Assembly (NCBI GenBank): GCA_014898415.1
Contig: RCTD01000001.1
Coordinates: forward strand, 4,464,001-4,528,000
Direction of reading: 5' to 3'
From: Stromatinia cepivora
Taxonomy: Eukaryota > Ascomycota > Leotiomycetes > Helotiales > Sclerotiniaceae
Length of the DNA stretch: 64,000 bases
A program made the position numbers and the translations under genes. How positions within the stretch are numbered: the first letter of the stretch is position 1; each line of letters begins with the position of its first letter. The notes below the pieces were generated by a model. That model was not told the DNA's origin and did no database searches. It saw nothing but the letters and a program-made list of their open reading frames with translations. Positions 37,805 through 49,033 of the stretch are shown one piece after another.

Positions 37805-39484
37805 TTTCGTATTGATGTGATCAGAATCCGCTATTGGAAATGTGGAATGATTTGGTAATGAAAGTTGTAGCTGCGATAGCCAACGGAGAACGTAAGAATT
37901 GCGAACTGCAGGAAAATGGTTAGTTGTGGTCATGAATGACGCTGAAGAATAGCACCTCTATGTTCAAAGGCTAGATTCAATAGAAAGAGACGAATACTTT
38001 GATAAAGAGAGTAAAGGTCGCAGGTAGAGTGTGGTAGAGATATTTGTCGCTCACATTAGAAGAAGGGTGTGTGTGGTGAGGGTGGAGGGTTGAAGTCCAA
38101 TAAGAGTTCAGTCGTTATTCCCTCCGAGGATTAAGTATAGATCGAACTCGTAAGTGAATTGAAAAATGATGGGTCGAGTTGTTGAAATTATTAAAGATGA
38201 AGTAAATGCATGGAGTTATTGACTGGAAATCGGAAATAGTCTCGATTTTGCGCTTCTGGGAGAAGAGGAACTGGTTGTTGCCAAGAAGAAGCAAGTGACG
38301 CAAGAAATATCTCTCTTCGTATTAAAGGGTATCAGATCATGAAATGTATCGAATTATTATTCTAAGATGGCAGAAGATCAATCTGGAGGATATTGCGACA
38401 GTGATTCGATTAGGGATACAGAGGTTGAAGAGGTGGGAGGGGTTAGAAGGAAAAGAGAGGGGGGATGAGGGGAATATCGAAGTTTAAAGTTAGAAGTTGA
38501 AGTTTAACTTGCAGATTGACGCGAGCTTTCGCGCCCATCAATCACGAAAATGCGTGCTTGCTGCTATAAGGTTTCAGCCTTGCGAAATTGTCAGTTGCTG
38601 GTATTTATTTACTCGTTGTGTCTCTTTGACAGGCACACATTATCTTTGAACATGACATTTGAAGAGTCGAAACTTTTATTAAAGCGTCCTATGGGCTTGA
38701 AATATACAGAATAATCCGATGACGTTTCCTAACCTATAGGTTTGTTTAACTTACCTTGAGCTTAATACCTTATAAAAGGATCCCGGTAAGGTTTCTTCAG
38801 GGTTGACTTTAGGCTTCATAGCCTACAAAATAACTCCCTGTAGCTTTTTTTTTTTTAGGTGTGAAAATATTGTCATTGTCGAGAGCTTGAGTCAATGCTC
38901 AGCCTCGTGAGGTTTCTTATCTTTCTCCTTGTTTGACATGGAAGCTTCCATTTCTTATCGTTATCGAGAGCCTCGCTTTAATGTTCAGCCTCGTGAAACT
39001 CCCACCGAGATTTCATGTATGTGGGGTTAACAAGTTCAAGTGGGTTCGCACAATACAAAACCTCATATCAAAATTCAACGATCTTTAAAATCAATCAAAA
39101 TTCATGTCTTCATTTATTTGGAGTAAATCTTAACATAAAGTAAAATCTCTGCATAACTAAAGCATATTCCGTATTTTTTAAATTTAACTGGGTAATTTTG
39201 TGTTCAGATTCCATAAACTTAGAAAGCGGCTTTTGAATACTAGGGACGGAGTTTCTACGGAAACCTTTTCAATGTGGTGACTGATGTGATGACAAATTAT
39301 TAAGAGAACTGTATCATTATCAATCTGCTGTTCTCAACCTTATTACTATAGATAGATACCGTTTACAACGGAAATCATCATAGATTTCTAAGAGGAACAG
39401 ATCTTTCATAAAACTCGTTCACTGCTGTCTTTTATTACACTTCGAAACTCTACACTATCGTCCGTCCCGAATCGCTCGCTCATC
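37805..39484. promoter_or_regulatory. Bidirectional promoter region between remodeller and glutathione synthetase
   Basis: About 1.7 kb with no gene. The remodeller leader probably covers up to about 38.3 kb. The motif pair at 38527-38550 is the only named element I see. Confidence 0.5.
38527..38550 (+). promoter_or_regulatory. E2F-like and SCB-like motifs, candidate G1/S control
   Basis: TTTCGCGC (38527-38534) and CACGAAAA (38543-38550) match the E2F/MBF-type and Swi4-box consensus forms and lie eight bases apart. They sit about 720 bases upstream of the remodeller start and 935 upstream of the synthetase. Short motifs, so tentative. Confidence 0.3.
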
Positions 39485-41201
39485 ATGACATCTTCATACC
39501 CTCCTGAGATTTCAGCCGAAGAATCCGAACAGCTTCTTGTGACCATCAAAGATTGGTCCATAGCTCATGGATTGGCTGTGAGGCCCCCGCCAGCATTTGT
39601 CTCCAACGAAGCAGATCCTCATGGTGTTTTAGCAACCACTGCACCGGTTACTCTATTCCCAAGTCCCTTCCCTCGCATATGCTTTGACCAGGCCAAATCA
39701 GTGCAGAAAGCTTATAACATCTTATATGCATCTATTGCCCAAGATGAGTCTTTTCTCGGGGACATCGTTCAAGAGTAGGGCCTCATGAAATTCTAAGCTT
39801 CCATTTTTTGTTTCAAATGTTCACTAGAGAATGATCCTGATTATTTTCCTAGAATCATTGAAGTTGATGACTTCATTGCCGAACTTTGGCGTGTTCACTT
39901 GAAGGTCAAGAATGAGGGCTATGTTCAGGTAAATATTTCGAACATCAATTCAATTTAAAGTAATTGAAAAATACTGATTGTGAAGAATCTTTCTCTTGGT
40001 CTTTTCCGATCAGATTACATGGTTCACCAAGAAACACCGGATACCACGCCTACTATCAAGCAGGTCGAATTCAATACTATCGCTGCTTCATTTGGAGGAT
40101 TGTCTTCTCAAACTTCGCAATTGCATAAGTTTGTGTTTATTAATGCTATAGTAAATTCCAAGTTGCTGACCATTTGGTAGATACCTGTCATTAAGTGATT
40201 ACAGCATTCTCAATAAAGATGTAACCAAATCGCTAGACCTCCCAGAGAACACAAGCACTACATCTCTAGCTTTAGGGTTGTCACATGCTTTTGGTTCCTA
40301 CAAAAAATCCGGTCCTAATTCTCACTACGATCGCTGCATACTTTTCCTGGTTCAGACGCCTGAACGAAATATCTTTGATCAGAGACATCTTGAATATGAG
40401 CTGCAAAAGCAGGGTATACCAGTATTTCGACTGGCATTCTCCGATGTTCTTGCCTATACAACAGTCGCCCAAACCTCGGAACGAGAGCTTTTATATTCAC
40501 CACTAAGCAATCCCTCAAAGAAGTTTGAGGTTGCTGTTGTCTATCTCCGTGCCGGATATGGCCCTCAAGATTACACCAACGAATCGGCTTGGGAAGGTCG
40601 TTTCCAAATAGAAAGGTCAAACGCAATTAAATGCCCTTCAATCTTGACTCAATTGGCTGGAGCCAAGAAAGTCCAACAAGTACTTGCTACACCAAGAGCT
40701 CCCTCTACACCTTCAATCCTGAATCGTTTCGTTAAGACAAGCGATGCGGATCTCGAGAAATTAGAAGATACATTTACAAACATTTTTCCACTCGACGAAT
40801 CCCCAGCAGGACTCGAAGCGCGTAAAATCGCTATAGATCCAGAACTCTGCAACGGATATGTCCTCAAGCCCCAACGAGAAGGCGGCGGTAACAATATCTA
40901 CCGCTCCGCAATTCCCGCATACCTCAAATCACTCCCTGAATCTTATTGGAAATCCTACATCCTCATGGAAATCATCACTCCACCACCCGTTCACAACATG
41001 ATTCTACGCAACGGAGCTATCGAAAAAGGTGGTGTGATCTGTGAGCTCGGTATCTACGGAACATGTCTATGGGACCAAACCACCTCGCAAATTCTCCATA
41101 ACGAGGAAGCGGGATATCTCCTACGAACAAAGGGTGATAAGAGTGAAGAGGGTGGTGTGGCTGCCGGTTTCGGCTCCATGGATAGTGTGGCTCTTATTTA
41201 G
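39485..41201 (+). CDS. gsh2: Glutathione synthetase (eukaryotic type)
   Basis: Cytosolic ATP-dependent ligase joining gamma-glutamylcysteine and glycine, the second step of glutathione synthesis. Four exons: 39485-39774, 39853-39928, 39986-40128, 40181-41201, about 509 residues, the usual size. Introns are 52-78 nt; the last ends CTGACCATTTGGTAG with a clear branch site. Motifs: QVEFNTIAASFGGLSS near residue 148 (substrate-binding Glu and Asn), the ATP-grasp glycine loop LKPQREGGGNNIY near 397, LMEIITPPP, and the C-terminal lid VAAGFGSMDSVALI. All key blocks are present. No Yap1-type site was noticed upstream. Confidence 0.96.
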
Positions 41202-43119
41202 ATCTATTCCCAACAGAGCAAAGTCTTGGAATTAGGGCTTCCTTCGATGTGGCTTATTAAGCACATAGCTAGATATTAAACCGGAATCTCACATGACTTT
41301 GTCGGATTCAGTCTTTGTTGAAATAAAATTTAGCGTACCGCTAATCCCGCAAAACCGCACGTCGCTAAAGATTCAAAATCTGGGGAATCAACACTGCCAG
41401 TTTTAGTGTCTCCAAATCCAAATTTTAGTGCGCGTCCGGTAAAATACTAAATTATCGCTTAACAACCTCACTTCCTCCTTTTATATTTTCAGTATCATCA
41501 TTATTGTCGTTGTGTATACTTTTTTTCCATTCATTATATCTACTATGTATATTTGGCTTTGCAAACCATCAAGTGTTTTATCCTCTTAGACCTCGGAAAT
41601 CTTTTTTAATAGTGTGTGCTTGCCAAGAAAACTAGACGTCTAGCTCATCTAGCTTGCCATAGCTCGTCAAGCTTAGGGTTACAGTCGAGATTGCTTCCTG
41701 GCTTGGATATAAAGTTCAGGTTGAATATCTATGCTTCGCTCTGGAGATAAGGGCGGAGATAATGGGTATGAATCTTATTGAGGTTAGAAATCAATTTTTC
41801 TGGTCCTTATGGGTTTATTATGACTGAGAATTAGATTGTCTGATAACTTGCTCGAAGTTTTTAAGGTCGGGGGATAGATAATATTCCGTTTCCTGGATTT
41901 AAAAATCTGGTAGTTATTAAAAGGTTTTTTTTTTTTTCGATTCAAGTATGGTTATGTGTTCAGTTATCTCTATAGTTATATCTCTATAGTTATACATCAA
42001 TCCCGATTAGATCATCAAAAGAGATAATTACTAGAGTCATCTACCCTGTCAATCAAAGTTTCATCATAGCTGCACTTTCGAAAACTCATTCAGAGAATAC
42101 AAAAAACTTTACAAAATCTTCCCATATTCTCGAAGACATGTGTTTCGAAAATTAGTATGGAGGATGCATATGTTTTGAGTCTCTTGTAATCTCTACGTAG
42201 GTCAAGATGAACTTAGTCCCGGGAATCCGGAAATCCGGAAGTCGTTCGCCCTTGAATCCGATTTCTGCAAGCTTCCTACTGTTATAAATATTATGTTCCT
42301 CATAGAACTAAATGACATTTCAGAGCACTTTGGCCGCCATGATTCATGCCCATGTCCAGTGCAATTATATTTTATCACGGTATCCCTGAATGACCTAGTT
42401 GAATGGCAATTCACTTCTATGTACTATCCGTAACATCCGATTCAGCTGGGAAGAATACATAAGCCTGAATTCATTGGAGTTAGTATGGACTTGCATAGAA
42501 ATGGAAGGTGCGAATCAATATGGGGAAGTAGTGATTGGAAGCCCATAGATAAGATAGATACGGATTACGGTATTCGTTCATGCTAATTCAAGTTTTGTTC
42601 CATGAAAATTTTGCTTTTTTTTACCTTTTAGTTGTGTGTTTCTTGGGGCTGTGGTTGCAAATGTCTCTCTCACCTTCCTCCCGTAACCTTCTCAGCATAT
42701 CTCATTTTGCCTCAATGAATCAAACAATCCGTCTCTCCTTACATACACCTATCTTGATATCTTTCGCATACATCCCTTTACCCCTCTTTCAACAATTTCT
42801 CTTGTCCATCTACTAAACACCTCCTATGTTCTTCATAAACACCCATCTCCTCCGACACGACTTGAACGTTTTCCTTACTACCTTTCGATTCTCCTACAAT
42901 TCGAACAAATTGCCCATACCTTCCCATACTATCCTCATACTTCACACAACGAGTTAGACAATTATCTCATATTCCGTCAAGTCCCATTGCACACACCAAA
43001 CAACAAATTTATCTCGTCTCTCTATCTTGTCGCACATCCATGGCGCTGGAGAAGGACTTCATAAACGAAAACACCGCACACACAACAATGAGATTATCCA
43101 CGTCATTTTTTTCATCAAC

Positions 43120-43455
43120 TCATCGTTGCATTCTACTTTACATAATAACTGAAATAATTCATCTCACAACTCTATCGACCTCGTCGCACAATATTGCTTT
43201 GGTAGATAGCATGGGCATTTAGACATTATCGTGATCTAATTCGTGTTGCATTCTATTTTTTCTCGTCACACCCCTGTAGTTGTTGGTACATGGGTTGAAG
43301 ATGTAGATGACATCATGATCTAATTCATTAAATCCCATTTATCTGGTCGCATACCTATGGCATTGGTAGATGGGAAGTGATGGAGATAACACAATGGCCT
43401 ATTTCATGTCGCATTCCTCCCACATCTTCCCATAATAATGGCACGGGTAGGGTGA
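43120..43455. repeat. Decayed ~82-bp tandem repeat
   Basis: The block ending in GGTAGATGG-like sequence recurs at 43201, 43285, 43365 and 43446, spacings of 84, 80 and 81. It is preceded each time by diverged forms of GTCGCACACCTATGGCATT, with copies of ATGATCTAATTC between. Related fragments (GTCGCACATCCATGGCGCTGG) near 43028 suggest the array once began further left. Confidence 0.6.
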
Positions 43456-45865
43456 GTGAATTTCAATAAACATCCTGACATTTTTCCAACTATCCATATT
43501 TTTTTTTCAGGGCAAGCAGGTGATCAGAACTATATTGGTAAAAATAACCCTAAAATATGACCATCTCAAATAATCCCAATGAATGTGAATGAGCCTGTAG
43601 ATTGATAATATTTCCTTCTATCATTGCTCTTCTGGCTTTTTATTTCCTTGATTCTTGCTTCTCATTATCTTTTCATCTAATTGTAAATTTTTGCAAATTT
43701 CATGTTCATTCCCCATTCTACATAGTCTTACATCAGAATCATAGTTATTCACGCATGCGGCATTACTATCTACATCATCACATAAACACTTAAACATGGC
43801 ACGGATATACATCAACAAGGATGCATGGCTATCAACTTCCATTTAGCATCAAACAATTTAGACACAGCAGCCAACTAATTATCGTCTATTCAATGCATCG
43901 AGGATACTATTCCACAAACTCGTCCCGGCGAATTCCCCGTGACTTTGCCCCTGGCTTCCACGCCGCTTTGGCAATACTATCCTATTACACACAATACAAT
44001 TTCAAAATCTGTCATAGGGTGTATCTAGATCACATATAACAGTATGCTACGATCACGAACCTAACCCAAGCTCATGCCTGGCTTTCTCAACGATCATTTT
44101 TTTCCCACGTTAAATTAGCGTGCACCTTTTAGATGTAACGAATCCCATCGAATCCTCTAGATCTGCATCTGAATGTGGATACGGGTTATTTCTATTTGAA
44201 CCGCAATTCTCCGAAAGTGAGCAATCACGCGAGCATCTTCGTATAGTCATTAGATATACATTAATGAAAGCTTCTACCATAAAGGGATCTTCACACTGGG
44301 ACCTACATCGGGCTACAATATATATATTTGAACTGAAGTTAAGCCGCTCTACTGACGTCAGGTATTAACTAGAAATCCCAGAAGCCTGTTGGCCAGTTGT
44401 TAGTTTGGATGGTAGAGTGTCTCCATGGTAGGGACAGCACCTGAATTATTAGATTTAAAATTGAATTTATTGACGTCAGCGCCTTCCCCTTTTGGATCAA
44501 CAAGAAAGTATATCTTGACACCGTTTAGCGTCTGGTAACGATCTCGATCTTTGTATAGTAAGCTTTTCAAGTTCTTGATGGTCGCGCGTCAAGACAATGC
44601 AACAAACGTCATCAATATTCGAGGAAAGAACTTGCAGTAAAAGTCACCGTGTCATTTCCAACTTTCTCCGACTGAAGGTAAGAGGAGAGGACTTGGAACT
44701 CTTACACAGAGTGAGAGCGAGACATGAAGTATCCATTGATGTATATCATTCGAATGCTTGTCTTCTCTGTTTTCATTTGGTAAACACATATATGCTCTCC
44801 TTTTTCAGTAATTCTCAGTGATTAAGGAGGACTCAATATGATTTGATATTAATGGTTAATGCTATAAAAGGCACTAGGTCCTGACGGCATGATAGCGCCA
44901 TTTCCCCAATATTCCCCCGCGTATCTTAACTATACCACAGATAACCATACATCTATCCGGAAAACCTAGTAATGCTCTTATTTCAAGTCTAGATCGAATG
45001 TAAACCACGCACGTATAGTACCAGTTGCGTAATAACCATCTCGTTTTCAGCGTGTCGGGGTGTTGATGGTCTGTAAAGCGCTAAGCGAGTTAGCGAGATG
45101 TGAAGAACTAATTTGAAGTATGTTCATATTCTATGTTCAGAGCGCCATCTACCCATCAGTTGTGAAGATATTACTTTGCAGAAATAATAGTGATGCTACT
45201 TAAAAGTTTCTCGTCAGATAGATACATAACACTCTACAGTTCACTCAAGTGGAGCACGAGACGCAGAAATCTTTTGCTCTGATCAGCAGATGCTCTTATT
45301 TGTATTTAAGCTGATCGGTCTATGAAACTTTATTGACGACAGATGCTGGTTTATTAGTGCTGGAGTTAATTTGGAACTATCTTGTCATCGATTCTGTGTC
45401 TTTAAGTTTCATTCTATTGACTTCTGGCTTGTTGATAGTTGGATCGCGCGAGCTTAGCATTGAACTCAAAGAAATCTTTTGTTTGAATCTAACTCTCCTA
45501 ATATCTCGGCCAATTCTAGAGATACTGTTCAGCAAACAAGACAGACATATTCCCCAGAGATTTCCGGTCGTAGAGATACCCAACACTCCATACAGATCTC
45601 CCACAATGCTCCTGATGCTATAACTTTACTTTGACCTCCGGAGGCATTACAGAAGCTGACAAGAGAACCTAAGTTGACACCAAAAAGAATCCAGCTGAAT
45701 AGTAACTGACCATTGGAATATTAGTAGAATTTAGCTCCTTTAAATGCCAAAATAAGTTTCTGTATCAACAGAGCCCTAATACTGAGGAGCCATCTCTAGT
45801 CAACATTTCGATCATCTAGCAGATGACTAGGCAAATTCTAAGAATCTGTCCTCTGCAGTAAAGTG

Positions 45866-45873
45866 TATAAATA
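45866..45873 (+). promoter_or_regulatory. TATA box of the repeat-protein gene
   Basis: TATAAATA lies about 140 bases before the ATG at 46007 and is followed by a C/T-rich leader ending CAACCAAGCAATCATGG, a typical fungal start context. Confidence 0.55.
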
Positions 45874-46006
45874 GGATCTCTTTCCCCAAGTTTTTCGAAA
45901 TCCTCCCAGTTCTCATTTCGATCACACAGCTAACTTAGTAACTTTTCAACTTTCACCAACATTCCAAACTTCAAGCTTTCGATATCAACATATCAACCAA
46001 GCAATC

Positions 46007-47671
46007 ATGGCTCAAGCAATCCCAACCTTGCCATCTCTCCGCAGTCTTAGTATTTTCAGTGAGTATTCACTTCATATCCTCCTACTTGCTGCACTGGTTC
46101 TGTTTACTGACCATCGTACTACATTTAGACAACGACCCCGAGAGCTTCTTCGCCGGCTTGACCCCATTCCCGGCCTATGTCCCTGCCCATGGTCATCATG
46201 GTAAGATTACAATGATTGCTCTTTAGTCTGATGATGTAATGCTTGCTTGATTTTTGTGCTATGCTATGCTATACTGTCTTTTAATGTTCTGTCTTATGTC
46301 ATCCTATCCTACCATGTCCTGTCCTGTCTTGTACTGTCCTGCCTTGTGCTATCATACCATGCCCTTTCCTGTCTTGCATTGTCCTGTCTTATGTTGTCAT
46401 GTCTTATGTTATCCTACCATGCCCTGTCCTACCTTATGTTATCTTACCCTACTTCATCCTGTCTTGTCCTTCCCTACCTTATTCTATGTTATCCCAAGCA
46501 CATCATAATATATCATCCTCAGTATTTAAGCTTCAAGTAAAGTTAAACTCACATTCCATTCCATTTTTAGATTTAAATTCAGCTATCTTTCCTGTCCAAT
46601 GCAATGCACCCATTCAATTTAAACAATCAAAAGCTAATAAATGTCTATTGCCAGGTCTAAATTTGTTGGCGGATGCGGCCGCCGTTGCTCGTCCTGTCGC
46701 CGTTGCTCGTCCTGTCGCCGTTGCTCGTCCTGTCGCCGTTGCTCGTCCTGTCGCCGTTGCTCGTCCTGTCGCCGTTGCTCGTCCTGTCGCCGTTGCTCGT
46801 CCTGTCGCCGTTGCTCGTCCTGTCGCCGTTGCTCGTCCTGTCGCCGTTGCTCGTCCTGTCGCCGTTGCTCGTCCTGTCGCCGTTGCTCGTCCTGTCGCCG
46901 TTGCTCGTCCTGTCGCCGTTGCTCGTCCTGCCGCCCTCGCTCCTCCTGTTGCCGTCGCCTCTCCTGCCAATGAGCGGCCTCTTTCTTCGTGGGAAAATAA
47001 CCCCAAGCCTCCCACTAGAGAGGATCAAATACTTGGTAAGAAACTGATCGTCTAATATTTCACATCCTTTGGAAAAATGAAAAGCTAACTTTTCCGAAGA
47101 GGTCTGGCCAGGAACCAGCATCAAGGACCCCCGCACGCACTATGTGCAGGGCAAGTTCCGTCTCCCCGCTGGAGACGCTACTACTATTGGGTCCATGGCT
47201 TGGATCCGCGCCGCAGCACCTCAGACAAGGGAGGACGCGCTTGTGGTAGCTGTGGTCCAAATTTTTGGCCGAAATGGCGCAACTCACCTCCGGGTGTTGA
47301 TTGATGCCATGACAAAATTTTGGGGTGATTATCACACCGAATTTGGTCGCCTTGTTGGGAGTGAGGCATACCAGGAGAAGTGGAGAGTTGTCGACTCCAC
47401 CCTTCGCACAACCTTGTGCAGGGAGGCCTATGGGCCCTTGTTCTGGGGGGATGGCAAAGGGAGGTGGAGACTTCGAAGACCCGAAGACGTCCACCAGGAC
47501 AAGACCAAGGCCGGTCGCTCCGGTGCCCAGAAAGCTGCTTCTAAGAAGCGCAAGACCGGCCCAGCTGGCCAGAAGCCCGCCGCCAAAAAGTCCAAGGGCG
47601 GCTCCGCTGGTGGTCGAACACCGGACCCAGGAAAGGGTGAAGGTGCCGGGCGTCCTCCGCCAACTACGTAG
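46007..47671 (+). CDS. Orphan GC-rich protein with VARPVA hexapeptide repeats and basic tail
   Basis: Four exons in phase: 46007-46058, 46129-46200, 46655-47035, 47100-47671, about 358 residues. Splice sites are good (GTGAGT, GTAAGA, GTAAGA donors; branch GCTAATAA or GCTAAC). The order is a short N-terminus (NNDPESFFAGLTPFPAYVPA), then 13 perfect VARPVA units plus three diverged ones (residues about 53-148). Next comes ERPLSSWENNPKPPTRED, a folded-looking middle (WPGTSIKDPRTHYVQGKFRL, WIRAAAP, VQIFGRNGATHLRVLIDAM, FWGDYHTEFGRLVG), and a Lys/Gly/Pro-rich tail with nuclear-localisation-like KKRK and AKKSK clusters. No signal peptide. I recognise no family. Nuclear, nucleic-acid-associated action is only an inference from the tail. 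Exons 3-4 are visibly more GC-rich than neighbouring genes, suggesting unusual codon choice, an unusual origin, or escape from RIP. Confidence 0.75.
46255..46500 (+). repeat. Pyrimidine-rich quasi-repeat inside intron 2 of the repeat-protein gene
   Basis: Interleaved TGTCC, TGTCT, TATCC and CATGCC words repeat imperfectly for about 250 bases. This explains why the intron (46201-46654) is 454 nt when most here are under 100. Confidence 0.85.
46684..46971 (+). repeat. 18-bp coding minisatellite
   Basis: Thirteen identical copies of GTTGCTCGTCCTGTCGCC (46684-46917) are followed by three diverged copies. The unit is a multiple of three, so gains or losses keep the frame. Identical DNA in all 13 copies, not just identical protein, points to recent expansion. 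Confidence 0.97.
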
Positions 47672-48456
47672 CACACTTAAGTGTGACTACCCTGATTGTT
47701 CATGCCATCTGTGAACAATCTCGTATCGAAAGATGGGCTCCAAGATGAATCTGCAGCTCGTATTTTGGATTCATCGGAGCAGTCTGGAGAGGAGTTGACA
47801 TGTGGACCTTGAGTTGCGACCTCTCTCCTTCTTTCCATGGTGGGTTCGACTCCCACCATTTTATGACGAAAGTATTCAGGACTTGGTTGAAAAGCTTGCA
47901 GAGGTCAATAGACTCTTGGTTCACCGTCGACACTCTGCCTTATTATGGGTTTCTGTTTGTTTTTTCTAGATTGTAATTTGCTTTGTCACTGTTTCCTGTG
48001 TCTGCAACATTTGTGATCTTCAAACACCGAAGAGAACCAGGAAGCCTTACTAAAGGGAACCAACCCTAAGGTGGATTTGTTCTTTTTATAATGAAGACTT
48101 CACATGGAGGAGGTAAAGCAGTAGACACAGCGCGCTGATTTCTTGTACACTCAGAAATAAGAAATAAGAAATAAAAGAAAATTAAAAATTTAAAATATGA
48201 TTTGAATATAATTTGAAGTGAAGCGAACAAGTGCAATTCATGATTTTGATTTGAGTTGTGATGTCCGTATTGAGAAAGGTGCCTTGAATGGTGATATTCT
48301 CATCAATATCTCTCCTTACATACTGACTTAAAAGTATGGTACCTTTGCGCCGCCCGGATTCGACATTACATACACACGTGAATCGAAAAGTAAGTCTTGA
48401 TACATCCCATTGTCCATTCCATTTTCATACCATTCATACAGCCATGACCAGGTGAC
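47672..48456. other. Intergenic between convergent genes
   Basis: No gene. It contains the tRNA-like hairpin at 47837-47859. Confidence 0.6.
47837..47859 (+). other. Orphan tRNA T-arm-like hairpin with perfect B-box
   Basis: ATGGTGGG and CCCACCAT form an 8-bp perfect stem around the 7-base loop TTCGACT, and GGTTCGACTCC (47843-47853) matches the polymerase III B-box exactly. I could not build the rest of a tRNA: no convincing A-box, D-arm or acceptor partner lies within about 130 bases upstream. It could be a tRNA or SINE remnant, an orphan TFIIIC site, or chance. Confidence 0.35.
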
Positions 48457-49033
48457 TTATTCGGTTGCATCTTGGGGTCTCTTGTATTGGAGGACGTCGA
48501 GTTTCTCTGTTTGATGTGGGTCAGCTTGTGCATTTGTGATGGGTAATGTAATGATGATGGGAAGGGAAGGGTGCACATACGTTGAACAGCGTTCAGAGCA
48601 GTTCTGTTCTTTCCTTCAGCATCTTGATAGACATTCATTTGTGCGTCTGCCTCTACATACACCAATGTTCTAAACGTATATCAGCAGAAGTACTATCAAA
48701 GTTCCTCCTTTAAATCTCGAGGCTCGAATATACCAAATGGAATTCCGAAAGAACAAAAACCTACCCTTTGTCCAGACCTGAGATAAAATCTCTTTGTGGT
48801 CCATCTGGCATAAAGCTCACTACTCGAAACCAACTTGTCTTCTGGTTCTCTCCTTTGCCAACGCTCGTACCAACTACATATTTCAAAATCTCTTGTCCTT
48901 GGCTTGTGGCAGTTACTTCAGGCTTATCGGCAAGACGACCAACGAGGGTAAGTTTGGCGAAGGTGTTGTTGCGAGCGCTGGTGGAGAAGTTGCGCGAGAG
49001 GGCAGAGGGAATGCTGCGACGGAGAGCGAACAT
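48457..49033 (-). CDS. Mitochondrial single-stranded DNA-binding protein (Rim1/SSB)
   Basis: Binds single-stranded mtDNA during replication and repair. Three exons: 49033-48765, 48669-48581, 48506-48457, about 135 residues. Introns are 95 and 74 nt. The N-terminus MFALRRSIPSALSRNFSTSA is a typical Arg/Ser-rich mitochondrial presequence. The OB fold follows: FAKLTLVGRLADKPEV, ILKYVVGTS, TSWFRVVSF, GTLVYVEADAQ, and the C-terminal DVLQYKRPQ. The length suits a fungal Rim1, which lacks the acidic tail of bacterial SSB. The start at 49033 is the first Met giving a presequence. Confidence 0.94.

Larger units (their letters stand above)
41202..46006. other. Intergenic 4.8 kb, no supported gene
   Basis: Frames are short and without motifs. 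A decayed tandem repeat lies at about 43120-43455. The last 200 bases hold the promoter and leader of the repeat-protein gene. Confidence 0.6.

Noticed and set aside
44597..45623. Frames of 74-97 codons in the 41-46 kb gap
   Set aside because: No motif, no leader or splice signals, and comparable frames on the opposite strand.
46247..46540. Cys/Leu/Ser-rich frames beside the orphan gene
   Set aside because: They translate the pyrimidine quasi-repeat within intron 2.
46684..46971. CRISPR-like array
   Set aside because: The units are contiguous with no spacers, and this is a coding minisatellite in a eukaryote.
47677..47933. Minus-strand frames of 60 and 77 codons over the B-box hairpin
   Set aside because: No domain and no splice support; they look like translation of non-coding sequence.
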